From: an uncultured Rhodanobacteraceae bacterium
GTDB taxonomy: Bacteria; Pseudomonadota; Gammaproteobacteria; Xanthomonadales; Rhodanobacteraceae
Reading direction: 5' to 3'
NCBI GenBank assembly: GCA_913053815.1
Contig: CAJXGK010000043.1
Coordinates: 1-10,410 of the forward strand
DNA length: 10,410 nucleotides
Notes under the pieces: generated by a model
Database searches by the model: none
Told to the model about the DNA's origin: nothing
The model's input: the letters and a program-made list of their open reading frames with translations, nothing else
Translations under genes and position numbers: made by a program
Part shown: in pieces, positions 1 to 9,910 of the stretch
How the letters are laid out: every line of letters starts with the position of its first letter
Position numbering within the stretch: the stretch's first letter is position 1

Positions 1-50
1 GGTGTCAACACTGACCCCCAGTTTTCGTGCCAGACCCCGGTGACTGGCTG
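1..50. mobile_element. possible insertion-sequence end remnant
   Basis: The window opens with GGTGTCAACACTGACCCCC, which resembles the kind of terminal sequence seen at IS21-family element ends (a TGACCCCC or GGGGGTCA core close to TGTCAA). No transposase gene is present, because the window begins here. The match is from memory of the family and not from an alignment, so this could equally be ordinary intergenic DNA. The neighbouring tandem repeat and 134-bp repeat make a transposon-rich margin plausible. Confidence 0.2.
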
Positions 51-173
51 TCGATTGCTGAATATAAGCGCGGATCTTCGGGGTCGTCGTGGCGTTGGCG
101 TGAAGGTGCAGATTCATGTGTGATCTCGCTGGTCAAAGAGGTCTTTCAAAGCTTCTCGAGCAACAAACAGAGC

Positions 174-253
174 ATAGCTCCTGGGTGCTATGGAATCATA
201 GGGGACCCGACACATAGCTCCTGGGTGCTATGGAATCATAGGGGACCCGACAC
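174..253. repeat. perfect 40-bp tandem duplication, hairpin-forming units
   Basis: Bases 174-213 are repeated exactly as 214-253. The unit begins ATAGCTCCTGGG and ends GGGACCCGACAC. Each unit can fold: GGGT (183-186) pairs with ACCC (205-208), and CTATG (188-192) pairs with CATAG (197-201) around a GAAT loop; the same holds 40 bases further on. Identity is complete, so the duplication is recent or conserved. Two units with no spacer do not make a CRISPR array. The open frame that runs through it (27-257, plus) has no recognisable protein content. Confidence 0.9.
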
Positions 254-287
254 CTAACCTCATCGGCATATTGGGTGTGAGGCAGCT

Positions 288-421
288 TCTAAAAATCTAC
301 GGCACGAACCGATTGCGGTGTCGGGTATTCGTTCACTTATCGTCTATCTATTTGATAGGTATCGTTGTTCACTCCGCGACTCCTTGCATTTGGCCCGTTC
401 GTGACGGTTTTTAGAGGTTCT
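288..421 (+). repeat. 134-bp interspersed repeat, copy 1
   Basis: This segment aligns without gaps to 2461-2594 over 134 bases with 22 mismatches by hand count (about 84% identity), in the same orientation. The mismatches cluster in the middle, and the outer parts are nearly identical. The ends are inverted: TCTAAAAATC and GGCACGAA at the left face TTCGTG and GGTTTTTAGA at the right, so the element can form a long imperfect hairpin. It has no coding capacity. It may be a MITE-like or REP/BIME-like element. Confidence 0.85.
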
Positions 422-547
422 TCATTGTCGATAAACCTACAAGCGATCCGATAAGCCACTCTGTGTCGTTGAGTACTGGGCCACGCCTTACCAAGCTCGT
501 CAAAGATGGGCGTTTAAAGACGCTCCCGCTACGGCCACCCCTTGCTG

Positions 548-2224
548 TTATTGAGGCGGGTTATCACGCAATCCGCGACGCAGAATCTTGCCAACATTGG
601 TTTTGGGAAGGTCTTTCCTGAATTCGATGTGATGCGGCCGTTTATAGCCGGTCAGGTTCTGCTTACAGTATTCACGGAGCGCCTCTTCGCTGAGATGGGG
701 ATCCTTACGAACCACGAAAATCTTTACAGCTTCACCGGATTTCTCGTCTGGCACCCCTACGGCAGCCACTTCAAGCACACCCGGATGCATGGCTACCACA
801 TCTTCGATTTCATTAGGGTATACGTTGAAACCCGAAACCAGAATCATATCTTTCTTGCGGTCGACAATAAAAAAATAACCCTGCTCATTCATACGGGCGA
901 TGTCGCCCGTATGCAGCCAGCCATTCTGATCAATGGTCTGGGCTGTTTCATCGGGGCGGTTCCAGTAGCCCTGCATAACCTGAGGTCCTTTTACGCACAA
1001 CTCGCCGGATTCACCGGCGGGCAGGATGGTATTGCTATCGTCCTGGATACAGACTTGCGTTGAAGGTATCGGCAGTCCGATAGATCCATTGTAGGCTTTC
1101 AGGTCTATCGGATTGATGCACACGGCGGGACTGGTTTCGGTGAGCCCATAGGCCTCGGCCAGGGTACAGCCGGTAACCGCCTGCCATTTTTCGGCCACGG
1201 CCCGCTGTACCGACATGCCGCCCCCCAGGGTCATATGCAGACCGGAAAAATCGATCTTCTCAAAACCAGGGGTATTCAACAGGCCGTTGAAGAGGGTATT
1301 CACACCGGTTATGGAAGTGAACTTGATCTTACCGAGTTCCTTGACGAAGCCAGGCATATCGCGCGGGTTGGTAATTAGATAATTTAGACCCCCGTTTTTT
1401 ATGAAGGCAAAGCAATTGGCCGTCAGCGCAAAGATGTGATACAGGGGCAGGGCGGTAATGATCACCTCCTTGCCGGGGAGGAGTATGTTATTGATCCAAG
1501 CATAGGCTTGTAATGTATTGGCAATCATGTTGCCGTGAGACAGCATGGCGCCCTTGGCAATACCGGTTGTGCCTCCTGTGTATTGCAGAAAAGCGAGGTC
1601 GTCATGACTCATTGAAATACGTGGCAGGGGCAGATGAGCACCTTGGGCCAGGGCATCCTTGAATCGCACCGCGCCTTCAATCCGGAACGGTGGGACCATG
1701 TGTTTGAGGTATTTCACCGCAAAACTCATCAGCGGGCCTTTGGGAAATCCGAGCATGTCACCCAAGGCGGTGGTGATCACATGCTCGACCGGTACATTTG
1801 CTTTTACCTTGGCCAACGTCGTGGCGAAGTTGTCCAGAACGACAATGGCCTTGGCCCCGGAATCTTTGAGCTGGTGTTCGAGTTCGCGAGTGGTGTAGAG
1901 GGGATTGGTATTGACGACGACCAGGCCGGCACGCAGTGCGCCCAGTAAGACGATCGGATATTGGAGGAGGTTGGGTAGCATGATGGCGATGCGATCGCCC
2001 TTGTGCATAGTCAGCGTGCCGCTTAGATAAGCGGCAAACTGGGCGCTGAGGCGGTCGATATCTGCATACGTCAGGCTATAGCCAAAGTTGGCAAAAGCGG
2101 GACGATCTCGATAACGCTGGAATGATTCCTCAGCGAGCGCCACCAGAGACGGGTAGCTACTGAGGTTGATTTCATGCGGTATTCCTGCCGGGTACTGGGC
2201 CAGCCAAGGCTGCGCATCACTCAT
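548..2224 (-). CDS. fadD: long-chain fatty acid-CoA ligase (FadD)
   Basis: This 558-residue enzyme is of the ANL adenylate-forming superfamily. It joins long-chain fatty acids to coenzyme A using ATP, through an acyl-AMP intermediate, on the inner face of the membrane, and so feeds beta-oxidation. The sequence follows Escherichia coli FadD (561 residues) closely from end to end. The AMP-binding loop is [14 protein letters not shown] at 215-228, AYGLTET is at 358-364, and the fatty-acyl-CoA synthetase signature runs over 434-460 with GWLHTGD and VDRKKDM. The catalytic lysine of the C-terminal lid is K546 in NVGKILRR. The ATG at 2224 has AGAGGT five bases upstream. The stop is followed within 130 bases by a weak hairpin (508-525). 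The gene stands alone, divergent from the peptidase gene, and is bracketed by two direct 134-bp repeats. Its composition matches the left half of the window. Confidence 0.97.
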   Translation of the reverse strand: MSDAQPWLAQYPAGIPHEINLSSYPSLVALAEESFQRYRDRPAFANFGYSLTYADIDRLSAQFAAYLSGTLTMHKGDRIAIMLPNLLQYPIVLLGALRAGLVVVNTNPLYTTRELEHQLKDSGAKAIVVLDNFATTLAKVKANVPVEHVITTALGDMLGFPKGPLMSFAVKYLKHMVPPFRIEGAVRFKDALAQGAHLPLPRISMSHDDLAFLQYTGGTTGIAKGAMLSHGNMIANTLQAYAWINNILLPGKEVIITALPLYHIFALTANCFAFIKNGGLNYLITNPRDMPGFVKELGKIKFTSITGVNTLFNGLLNTPGFEKIDFSGLHMTLGGGMSVQRAVAEKWQAVTGCTLAEAYGLTETSPAVCINPIDLKAYNGSIGLPIPSTQVCIQDDSNTILPAGESGELCVKGPQVMQGYWNRPDETAQTIDQNGWLHTGDIARMNEQGYFFIVDRKKDMILVSGFNVYPNEIEDVVAMHPGVLEVAAVGVPDEKSGEAVKIFVVRKDPHLSEEALREYCKQNLTGYKRPHHIEFRKDLPKTNVGKILRRGLRDNPPQ

Positions 2225-2264
2225 GCTTTACCTCTTTTGTATTGAGAAAAACAATTTTAATTGC

Positions 2265-2294
2265 AGCATAGGCCGCTCGGCAGGGCAAGGTAAA
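2265..2294 (-). promoter_or_regulatory. possible sigma70 promoter of fadD
   Basis: Read on the minus strand, TTTACC (2294-2289) and TATGCT (2270-2265) are separated by 18 bases, each matching four of six consensus positions. They lie about 40 bases upstream of the fadD ATG, in an AT-richer stretch. A 12-bp perfect palindrome, GCTTGGCCAAGC, lies further upstream at 2339-2350 and could be an operator. The match is modest and unsupported by other evidence. Confidence 0.25.
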
Positions 2295-2460
2295 ACTGAT
2301 AATTACGAATCTTCAGGCTAATTTTGTGCAACGGTCCGGCTTGGCCAAGCGCTTGAAGTGTCGAAGGCGTACTCAAAGTGACCCATCGGTCTGGTAGGGC
2401 TAGCCAGGCTGTGTGATCTGCGTTCTAACAGTGGGATCAGATATGGAAGGGTTGGGAATC

Positions 2461-2594
2461 TCTAAAAACCTACTGCACGAATCGATTGCGGTGTCGGGTG
2501 CTCGTTCGCACCTCATCTATCACCTTGATATGTTTTTTCGCTCACTCCGCGACTCCTTGCACTCAGCCCGTTCGTGACGGTTTTTAGAGGTTCT
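2461..2594 (+). repeat. 134-bp interspersed repeat, copy 2
   Basis: This is the second copy of the element at 288-421, in direct orientation and of identical length. Its terminal inverted arms are better preserved than those of copy 1. TCTAAAAACC (2461-2470) pairs perfectly with GGTTTTTAGA (2579-2588), and GCACGAA (2475-2481) faces TTCGTG (2571-2576). It lies between fadD and the peptidase gene, and so contributes to the 5' region of the peptidase transcript. The remaining noncoding DNA on either side (2225-2460, 2595-2713) shows no gene. Confidence 0.85.
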
Positions 2595-2713
2595 GTTGGG
2601 TACTTGCTTGGCTGCCCGCTACCGTCAGGCATGACTGATGGCCTATATCCGGAACTTGTACACATGAACCTTTTCTAAATGAACAGTGCCTATCCGGCCT
2701 ATGTATCCCAACC

Positions 2714-2718
2714 AAGGA
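2714..2718 (+). promoter_or_regulatory. ribosome binding site fixing the peptidase start
   Basis: AAGGA ends six bases before the GTG at 2725. This favours that GTG over the upstream in-frame GTG at 2686 and ATG at 2701, neither of which gives a clean signal peptide start. Confidence 0.7.
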
Positions 2719-2724
2719 ATCTAT

Positions 2725-4284
2725 GTGAAACGCAAACTGCCCTTGATCCCACTGCTTGCCCTGCTGGCTCTCGCCGGGCCGGCTCTCGCTGCCAGCCCGG
2801 TTGCCCATGAATCTGCAGCCAAGAACGAAGTGTCTATTTCGACTCCCAAGGAGCGCGCTTCGGTCACCCATGGAGTAGTACGTATTGCTGGCAAGCCGAT
2901 CCGCTATACCGCGACCGCCGGAACCATTCTTCTTCGTGGTAAAAAAAACCGCCCCATAGCCAGCATGTTCTACGTGGCCTATACCCGGGACGGGGTGCAT
3001 AATCTGGCAAAACAGCCGGTGACGTTTTTATACAACGGGGGGCCGGGATCTTCAACAATCTGGCTGCACATGGGAGGTATCGGGCCGTTCCGGGTCAACC
3101 TCAAAAATGGCCAGGCTACCGCTCCGGCACCTTATTCGGTTACTGCCAATCACCAGAGTCTCCTGAACGACAGCGATCTGGTGTTCATTGATGCGGTGGG
3201 TACCGGTTACAGCCATGTGGTCGGCAAGGGTACCGGTAAGATGTTCTGGGGTGTGGATGAGGACGTAAGATCTTTCTCCCAGTTCATCCAGCGTTATTTG
3301 TCCAAGTACAATCGCTGGAATTCACCTAAGTTTCTGTATGGCGAGAGCTATGGGACAACCCGTTCGGCTGCGTTAGTGAACTATCTGCAGAATCATGGAG
3401 TAGCCATGAATGGGGTGGTACTGCAGTCGTCCATTCTGAATTACGGTTTGTGGCTGCCGGGAACGGACCTGAAGTACCAGGCTAATCTGCCCACGTATGC
3501 GGCGATTGCCTGGTACCACAACAAGATTCCGAACCGTCCGGCGAGTCTGCCCGCGTTTGTTGAGCAGGCGCGTCGCTTTGCCGATGGGGTCTACGCCTCG
3601 GCACTCAATCAGGGTGATCGTTTGTCCAAGGTGCAGATGCAGGTTGTAGCCCAGAAGATGCACGTGCTGACCGGTCTACCGGTGACCTACATTGAGCGTG
3701 CCAACTTGCGGGTTACCCCTTCTGAGTTTCGCAAGGAACTGATGTTGCCTGAGCGCAAGAGTGTGGGTCGTTATGACGCGCGTTATGCCGGATACGACCT
3801 GAAGCCGATTGCCTCCACACCTGAATTTGATCCTTCCGATCAATTCGTTTCTCCAGGGTTTACCGCGGCGTTTCATTGGTACATCCGCAACATTCTCAAA
3901 TGGCACTCGGAGCGACCCTATAAGGTCATGAACGACAAAGTTATCTATGCCTGGGACTGGAAGCACGGCACAATGTTTGGGCGCATGAAGTATCCCTTGC
4001 CTTACGTAGCCGGAGACCTGGGTGCCGCACTACGCAAAAACCCCTATTTGCGGGTGCTATCGGTGAATGGCTATTTTGATCTCGCGACGCCCTTTCATGC
4101 GACCGAATATGATCTGGACCACATGATGCTTGAACCTAAGTTACGCAGCCATGTGGAATCGGTCTACTACGATTCGGGACATATGATCTATCTCAACCCG
4201 ATCGCCCTGCAGGCCTACAAGAAGGAACTGACCCGGTTCTACACCAGCACCCTGCAAGCTGATGGCATAAGTAGCTCGAACTGA
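2725..4284 (+). CDS. secreted S10 family serine carboxypeptidase
   Basis: This 519-residue protein belongs to peptidase family S10 (alpha/beta hydrolase fold), which removes C-terminal residues from peptides and usually works at acid pH. The GTG start at 2725 gives a standard signal peptide: VKRK, a leucine/alanine core, and PALA with cleavage near residue 22. Family motifs appear in order: the oxyanion-hole segment YNGGPGSS (about 103-110), DAVGTGYSH (about 156-164), the nucleophile elbow YGESYG with Ser208, the acid in NGYFDLATP with Asp452, and the base in YDSGHMIYL with His486. The triad is therefore complete and the enzyme should be active. It is likely periplasmic or released. It is a single-gene unit, divergent from fadD and convergent with aconitase, and ends in a strong hairpin. 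Neighbours give no hint of a dedicated substrate. An acidic habitat is possible but is only an inference. Confidence 0.93.
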   Translation: MKRKLPLIPLLALLALAGPALAASPVAHESAAKNEVSISTPKERASVTHGVVRIAGKPIRYTATAGTILLRGKKNRPIASMFYVAYTRDGVHNLAKQPVTFLYNGGPGSSTIWLHMGGIGPFRVNLKNGQATAPAPYSVTANHQSLLNDSDLVFIDAVGTGYSHVVGKGTGKMFWGVDEDVRSFSQFIQRYLSKYNRWNSPKFLYGESYGTTRSAALVNYLQNHGVAMNGVVLQSSILNYGLWLPGTDLKYQANLPTYAAIAWYHNKIPNRPASLPAFVEQARRFADGVYASALNQGDRLSKVQMQVVAQKMHVLTGLPVTYIERANLRVTPSEFRKELMLPERKSVGRYDARYAGYDLKPIASTPEFDPSDQFVSPGFTAAFHWYIRNILKWHSERPYKVMNDKVIYAWDWKHGTMFGRMKYPLPYVAGDLGAALRKNPYLRVLSVNGYFDLATPFHATEYDLDHMMLEPKLRSHVESVYYDSGHMIYLNPIALQAYKKELTRFYTSTLQADGISSSN

Positions 4285-4300
4285 CTATCTCAGCCTGGTT

Positions 4301-4339
4301 GAGAAGGGCCTGGTAGCGTGTGCTGCCAGGCCTTTTCTC
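4301..4339 (+). terminator. intrinsic terminator of the S10 peptidase gene
   Basis: GAGAAGGGCCTGG (4301-4313) pairs with CCAGGCCTTTTCTC (4326-4339) around a 12-base loop, beginning 16 bases after the peptidase stop. The descending arm carries the T-rich stretch CCTTTTCTC. This is a typical hairpin terminator, possibly useful in both directions because the two genes converge. Confidence 0.7.
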
Positions 4340-4497
4340 GGCCGAACGGGCCGTATCGTTGGTGTTCCGAAACGACGTGGGTGCAAGCCCCCAAATGTAA
4401 ACCAACACCCGCAGGTACACAGGAATTCATAAAACCGGGCGTTCCCTCTGCCCGCTTGGCCGATCGGGCTCACAGACGTGGTGAAAGACGCAGTGGC

Positions 4498-4517
4498 ACC
4501 GGTCGCTGCCGACCGGT
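4498..4517 (-). terminator. hairpin downstream of aconitase, possible terminator
   Basis: ACCGGTC (4498-4504) and GACCGGT (4511-4517) form a perfect seven-base stem with a six-base loop, 21 bases beyond the aconitase stop on the minus strand. The tail that follows is not T-rich, so termination by this hairpin alone is uncertain. The stretch 4340-4497 between the two convergent genes holds nothing else recognisable. Confidence 0.4.
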
Positions 4518-4538
4518 TCCGTTCAGAATGGCAGCTTG

Positions 4539-7205
<2,667 letters not shown>

Positions 7206-7212
7206 GGCGGTT

Positions 7213-7218
7213 CTCCTT
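7213..7218 (-). promoter_or_regulatory. ribosome binding site of aconitase
   Basis: On the minus strand this reads AAGGAG, seven bases before the GTG at 7205, and it decides the start codon. Confidence 0.75.
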
Positions 7219-7228
7219 GCTAGTTGCC

Positions 7229-7243
7229 TCAAAGGGCCTTTGA
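7229..7243. promoter_or_regulatory. perfect 15-bp palindrome in the aconitase leader
   Basis: TCAAAGG-G-CCTTTGA is a perfect 7-1-7 palindrome lying ten bases upstream of the aconitase ribosome binding site. A one-base centre makes a short RNA hairpin unlikely, so a DNA-binding dimer site is the better guess. Further into the same 167-bp gap, CATATG occurs twice (7303-7308, 7313-7318), four bases apart. The regulator is unknown, and no convincing -35/-10 pair was found. Confidence 0.4.
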
Positions 7244-7372
7244 TGGCAAATATTATCTTTCAATTTCAATTGGTTGGGGCGGAATCCTCTTCAAGGGATC
7301 AACATATGTCACCATATGCCCACGTTTGTCTACATATCGCTCTGATTTTGCCCGGTTCAAGTCGTTGTATTT

Positions 7373-7993
7373 TTAAGGACATGCCTTGATGTCCACGTCC
7401 TTGACGCCGTCGGGAAGGGCGGGCGGGTTTAAGGGGTCGGCGCAGGCCAATGCCAGTTGTGCCTTTTTAAGGCCCCTGGCCCCACTGAGGTTGGCCCCGC
7501 TGAGGTCGGTTCCGCTGAGGCCGGCCCCGCGAAGGTCGGCCCCGCTGAGATTGACCCCGGAAAGAATGGCTTTGTTCAAATCCACATTCGCAAAGGATTC
7601 TTTTTTCTTCTTTGGAAGCAGACAGGCCCGGTCATTGTTTCCGCTCAAAGCCGAAGATACCGAACGTCCCCATTCCCCACAGAACCGGCCGTCAAATTCG
7701 CGATTGAGATATTCCAGCGCCTTGCGGACGCTGCTGCCGTTGTTGCCCTGGCCCTGGCTGGACAGGATAACCTCCCAAGCCCGGAACGTCCGTTCGGACT
7801 GCCGGTCGTCCAGTTCCAGAATGAACCCGGCGATGGAAATAACGAAACCGAAGACGGCCAGGATGATCCCCCAGGGCTCGATGACGACGACCGCTTTATG
7901 AAGCGCCCGTAACGGCCTCAGTGGTGAAAGACCTTTTCCCGGCAGGCGGGGACGCAGCTTTGTAGTGTAATTTTTTTGCCTATCACCACCCAT
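7373..7993 (-). CDS. membrane-anchored pentapeptide-repeat protein
   Basis: The product is about 206 residues from the ATG at 7993, or 218 from a TTG at 8029. Neither start has a clear ribosome binding site, so the N-terminus is uncertain. A basic N-terminal stretch precedes one strong membrane segment (about 34-60, with IILAVFGFVISIAGFIL). Next come a soluble part with WEVILSSQGQGNNGSS and ALEYLNREFD, two cysteines (FCGEW, DRACL) and a lysine run. Residues about 134-173 form some eight A(D/N)LxX-like units (LSGVN LSGAD LRGAG LSGTD LSGAN), which would make a short right-handed quadrilateral beta-helix. Such repeats serve as binding scaffolds in many unrelated proteins, and the specific role here is unknown. 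The gene follows the divergent intergenic region and precedes aconitase on the same strand with a 167-bp gap. Its G/C-rich codons match the right half of the window. Confidence 0.85.
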   Translation of the reverse strand: MGGDRQKNYTTKLRPRLPGKGLSPLRPLRALHKAVVVIEPWGIILAVFGFVISIAGFILELDDRQSERTFRAWEVILSSQGQGNNGSSVRKALEYLNREFDGRFCGEWGRSVSSALSGNNDRACLLPKKKKESFANVDLNKAILSGVNLSGADLRGAGLSGTDLSGANLSGARGLKKAQLALACADPLNPPALPDGVKDVDIKACP

Positions 7994-8037
7994 GGGTTGA
8001 ATAATAACCAGGGCGCCGGTTCGGGGCAATGGGGAAA

Positions 8038-8075
8038 CCGGCCCGCGGCAAAAGGGGGGGATTGCCGCGGGCCGG
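8038..8075. repeat. GC-rich 14-bp perfect inverted repeat
   Basis: CCGGCCCGCGGCAA (8038-8051) and TTGCCGCGGGCCGG (8062-8075) are exact complements around a 10-base loop made mostly of G (AAGGGGGGGA). A second G run follows at 8074-8080. There is no T tract on either side, so it is not a standard terminator. It lies just upstream of the pentapeptide gene, in the region between that gene and ccmA, which are divergently transcribed. Confidence 0.85.
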
Positions 8076-8281
8076 GGGGGACGCCTCTTTAGCGAGGGTC
8101 GTTTTGATCTTTTTCGACTGCAAACTAAGATTAGCGCCGCGGGGCCCTAAGGGCACTTAAACTTTCTACACGGTAGCGTGATCTGGATTTGAACGTTTAT
8201 ATCAAAGAGATAGGGATTTTTTCTATGCTTACGCCCATAAAGCCCGTTGCGCTCTGGGGCGGTCATCACAAACGTGTGAGA

Positions 8282-8507
8282 AAAAACGGCGCGTGTCCCA
8301 CAGGAAGGAGAGCGTGGGGTCCGTTTTTGCCATTATATAGCCTTATCCTGGGCATAATCCGGCCACATTTGTCAGGCTATATAAAAAACGATTGTAGATC
8401 CCCAACTCTACAGTTCCAGAGACTCCCCTCTCTGGCCCCCAAGGCCGGTCGGTTTGGCCGGAGCACTAAAAGGCCGGGCGCATAAAGCGTCCGGTCTTTC
8501 TTTTCTT
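8282..8507 (+). ncRNA. candidate structured RNA: consecutive hairpins ending in a terminator
   Basis: Six stems follow one another with short linkers. A: AAAAACGG 8282-8289 with CCGTTTTT 8321-8328, plus inner CCCAC 8297-8301 with GTGGG 8314-8318, leaving a loop that contains AGGAAGGAG. B: TTATATAGCCT 8333-8343 with AGGCTATATAA 8374-8384. C: TGTAGA 8393-8398 with TCTACA 8407-8412. D: CCAGAGA 8416-8422 with TCTCTGG 8429-8435. E: CCGGTC 8445-8450 with GGCCGG 8456-8461. F is the terminator at 8472-8496. No protein gene on this strand lies upstream of the terminator before the distant peptidase, so it should end a noncoding transcript or attenuate ccmA. The 5' end is not defined, and stem A could itself be a two-way terminator. 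The piece does not resemble SRP RNA, RNase P RNA or tmRNA. The upstream stretch 8076-8281 shows only small stems (for example GCCCT-A-AGGGC at 8144-8154). Confidence 0.35.
8472..8507 (+). terminator. intrinsic terminator upstream of ccmA
   Basis: GGCCGGGCGC (8472-8481) pairs along its whole length with GCGTCCGGTC (8487-8496), allowing two G-T pairs, around ATAAA. It is followed at once by TTTCTTTTCTT. This is a textbook plus-strand intrinsic terminator, 81 bases before the ccmA start. Confidence 0.8.
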
Positions 8508-8588
8508 AAGGCGCCTCTGTTTTTTACGTTCTTTTTTCAGGCATTTGCGATACCGTGCGCGCGGCTTTTAAATAATTCCTGGGACGGT

Positions 8589-9248
8589 ATGAACCTGTTT
8601 ACCGGAAAAGACTTGGTCTGTCTGCGCGGAGAGCGCATCGTTTTTTCCGGCCTCGATTTCGGGATCGACGCCGGGGGCGTCTTGGTCCTCGTCGGGCCCA
8701 ATGGGTCGGGTAAGTCGAGCTTGCTCAGGCTGATGGCCGGATTGCTCGGTCCCATGTCCGGAACGCTCCAATGGAACGGCGAGGCCCTCACCGAAGACCC
8801 CGAAGCCCACAACGGGCGTCTGCACTACGTCGGGCATTTGGATGCGGTCAAGCCGGTACTCAGTGTCGCCGAAAACCTTGAATTCTGGTCCGGCTTGCGG
8901 GCTAAGGCGGGGGAGGGCGATACCGGCGCGGCGGTCTTGGCGGCCCTGGAAGCTTTCGGTATCGGACATTTGGCGGCGGTTCCCGGGCGGTTTTTATCGG
9001 CCGGACAAAAACGCCGCGTCAACCTGGCCCGTATCCTCGCCGCTCCCGCCCCCCTTTGGCTTTTAGACGAGCCGACGACGGCGCTCGATAAACGCGCCGT
9101 GGCTGGGTTGGAGCGCGCCATCGTCAAGCATCGCGAAACCGGCGGCATGGTCGTGCTTTCGACCCATACGGATTTGAAGCTGGACGCGTTCCAGGCTCTC
9201 GATCTTTCGGACTTCGCCCCAAAAAGAGAGGGGGGATGGGCGGCGTGA
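8589..9248 (+). CDS. ccmA: cytochrome c maturation heme exporter ATPase CcmA
   Basis: CcmA is the ATPase of the CcmABCD complex, which releases heme-loaded CcmE during c-type cytochrome assembly at the inner membrane. The 219-residue product is a single ABC domain of normal family length. Walker A is GPNGSGKSS (36-44), the signature is LSAGQ (136-140), Walker B is LWLLDE (156-161), and the switch histidine is His193 in LSTH. The segment RLHYVGHLDAVKP and the variant QKRRVNLAR after the signature are typical of CcmA. The ATG at 8589 begins MNLFTGKDL and is preceded by a weak GGGA; an upstream in-frame extension to 8454 crosses the terminator and has no family content. A weak -35/-10 pair (TTGCGA 8545-8550, TTAAAT 8568-8573) would leave a very short leader. 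It overlaps ccmB by 13 bases, which indicates translational coupling. Confidence 0.95.
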   Translation: MNLFTGKDLVCLRGERIVFSGLDFGIDAGGVLVLVGPNGSGKSSLLRLMAGLLGPMSGTLQWNGEALTEDPEAHNGRLHYVGHLDAVKPVLSVAENLEFWSGLRAKAGEGDTGAAVLAALEAFGIGHLAAVPGRFLSAGQKRRVNLARILAAPAPLWLLDEPTTALDKRAVAGLERAIVKHRETGGMVVLSTHTDLKLDAFQALDLSDFAPKREGGWAA

Positions 9249-9910
9249 CCCGGTTCATGCATATCGTCAAACGCGACCTGCATCTGGCCATGCGCCAGGG
9301 CATGGACAGCCTGATGGTGGTGATGTTTTTCGTTCTGGCGGTTGTGTTGTTCCCTTTCGGGGTTGGGCCCGAGCCCAATGTGCTGGCCCGCATCGCCGCC
9401 GGGGTCATCTGGGTGGCGGCGCTTTTATCGTCCATGCTGTCGCTCGAACGTCTGTTCCAAACCGATTACGAAGACGGGTCGCTCGAATTGCTGACCCTGG
9501 CCCCCTTGTCGCTTGAGATCGTCGTCCTGGCCAAGATCACCACCCACTGGCTGACCACGGGATTGCCCTTGATCGTCGCCGCGCCGTTGCTGGCGGTCTT
9601 GCTGAACATGGAACCCGACGGCTTTGGCGTCATGATCGCGGCGCTGGCGTTGGGCACGCCGACGCTTAGCCTGATCGGGGCGGTCGGGGCGGCGCTGATC
9701 TTGGGCTCGCGCCGGGGCGGGGTGCTTCTTTCGCTGTTGATCCTGCCCCTTTACATCCCGGTGCTGATTTTCGGGGTTAGCGCGGTCGATGCCGCCATCG
9801 GCGGTTACGAGGTCAATGCGCAACTGTTGATCCTGGGGGGATTCCTGCTCGGCGCCCTGCCCCTTTGTCCCTTTGCCGCCGCCGCCGGTTTGCGCCAGGC
9901 GGTGGAATAA
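9236..9910 (+). CDS. ccmB: cytochrome c maturation heme exporter membrane subunit CcmB
   Basis: CcmB is the integral membrane subunit that partners CcmA in the CcmABCD complex. The 224-residue product has the usual length and six hydrophobic segments, at about 24-42, 50-70, 96-122, 130-156, 161-186 and 195-218. The conserved FPFGVGPEP follows the first segment (about 39-47), and ERLFQTDYEDGSLE (71-84) lies in the first cytoplasmic loop, both characteristic of CcmB. The ATG at 9236 lies just after GAGAGGGGG. A GTG at 9245, overlapping the ccmA stop as GTGA, is an alternative start. The gene is followed by an unusual 117-base gap before ccmC; this gap contains a small stem (CGTTCC 9940-9945 with GGAACG 9953-9958) and no recognisable gene. 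Confidence 0.95.
   Translation: MGGVTRFMHIVKRDLHLAMRQGMDSLMVVMFFVLAVVLFPFGVGPEPNVLARIAAGVIWVAALLSSMLSLERLFQTDYEDGSLELLTLAPLSLEIVVLAKITTHWLTTGLPLIVAAPLLAVLLNMEPDGFGVMIAALALGTPTLSLIGAVGAALILGSRRGGVLLSLLILPLYIPVLIFGVSAVDAAIGGYEVNAQLLILGGFLLGALPLCPFAAAAGLRQAVE

Noticed and set aside
174..253. CRISPR-like repeat
   Set aside because: There are only two units, directly abutting with no spacer, and no cas genes nearby.
27..257. Small open frame of 76 codons at the left edge
   Set aside because: Its second half is simply the translated 40-bp tandem repeat, and there is no ribosome binding site or recognisable protein content.
542..1063. Plus-strand open frame of 173 codons opposite fadD
   Set aside because: It is antisense to the well conserved C-terminal half of FadD and has no motif of its own.
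8189..8485. Plus-strand open frame of 98 codons before ccmA
   Set aside because: It runs through the stacked hairpins and into the terminator, has no clear ribosome binding site, and resembles no protein. A noncoding reading fits better.
8282..8507. Known housekeeping RNA (SRP RNA, RNase P RNA or tmRNA)
   Set aside because: The GGAAGGAG loop recalled the SRP hairpin, but the flanking conserved internal loop is missing. RNase P signature blocks and a tmRNA tag-coding stretch were also not found.
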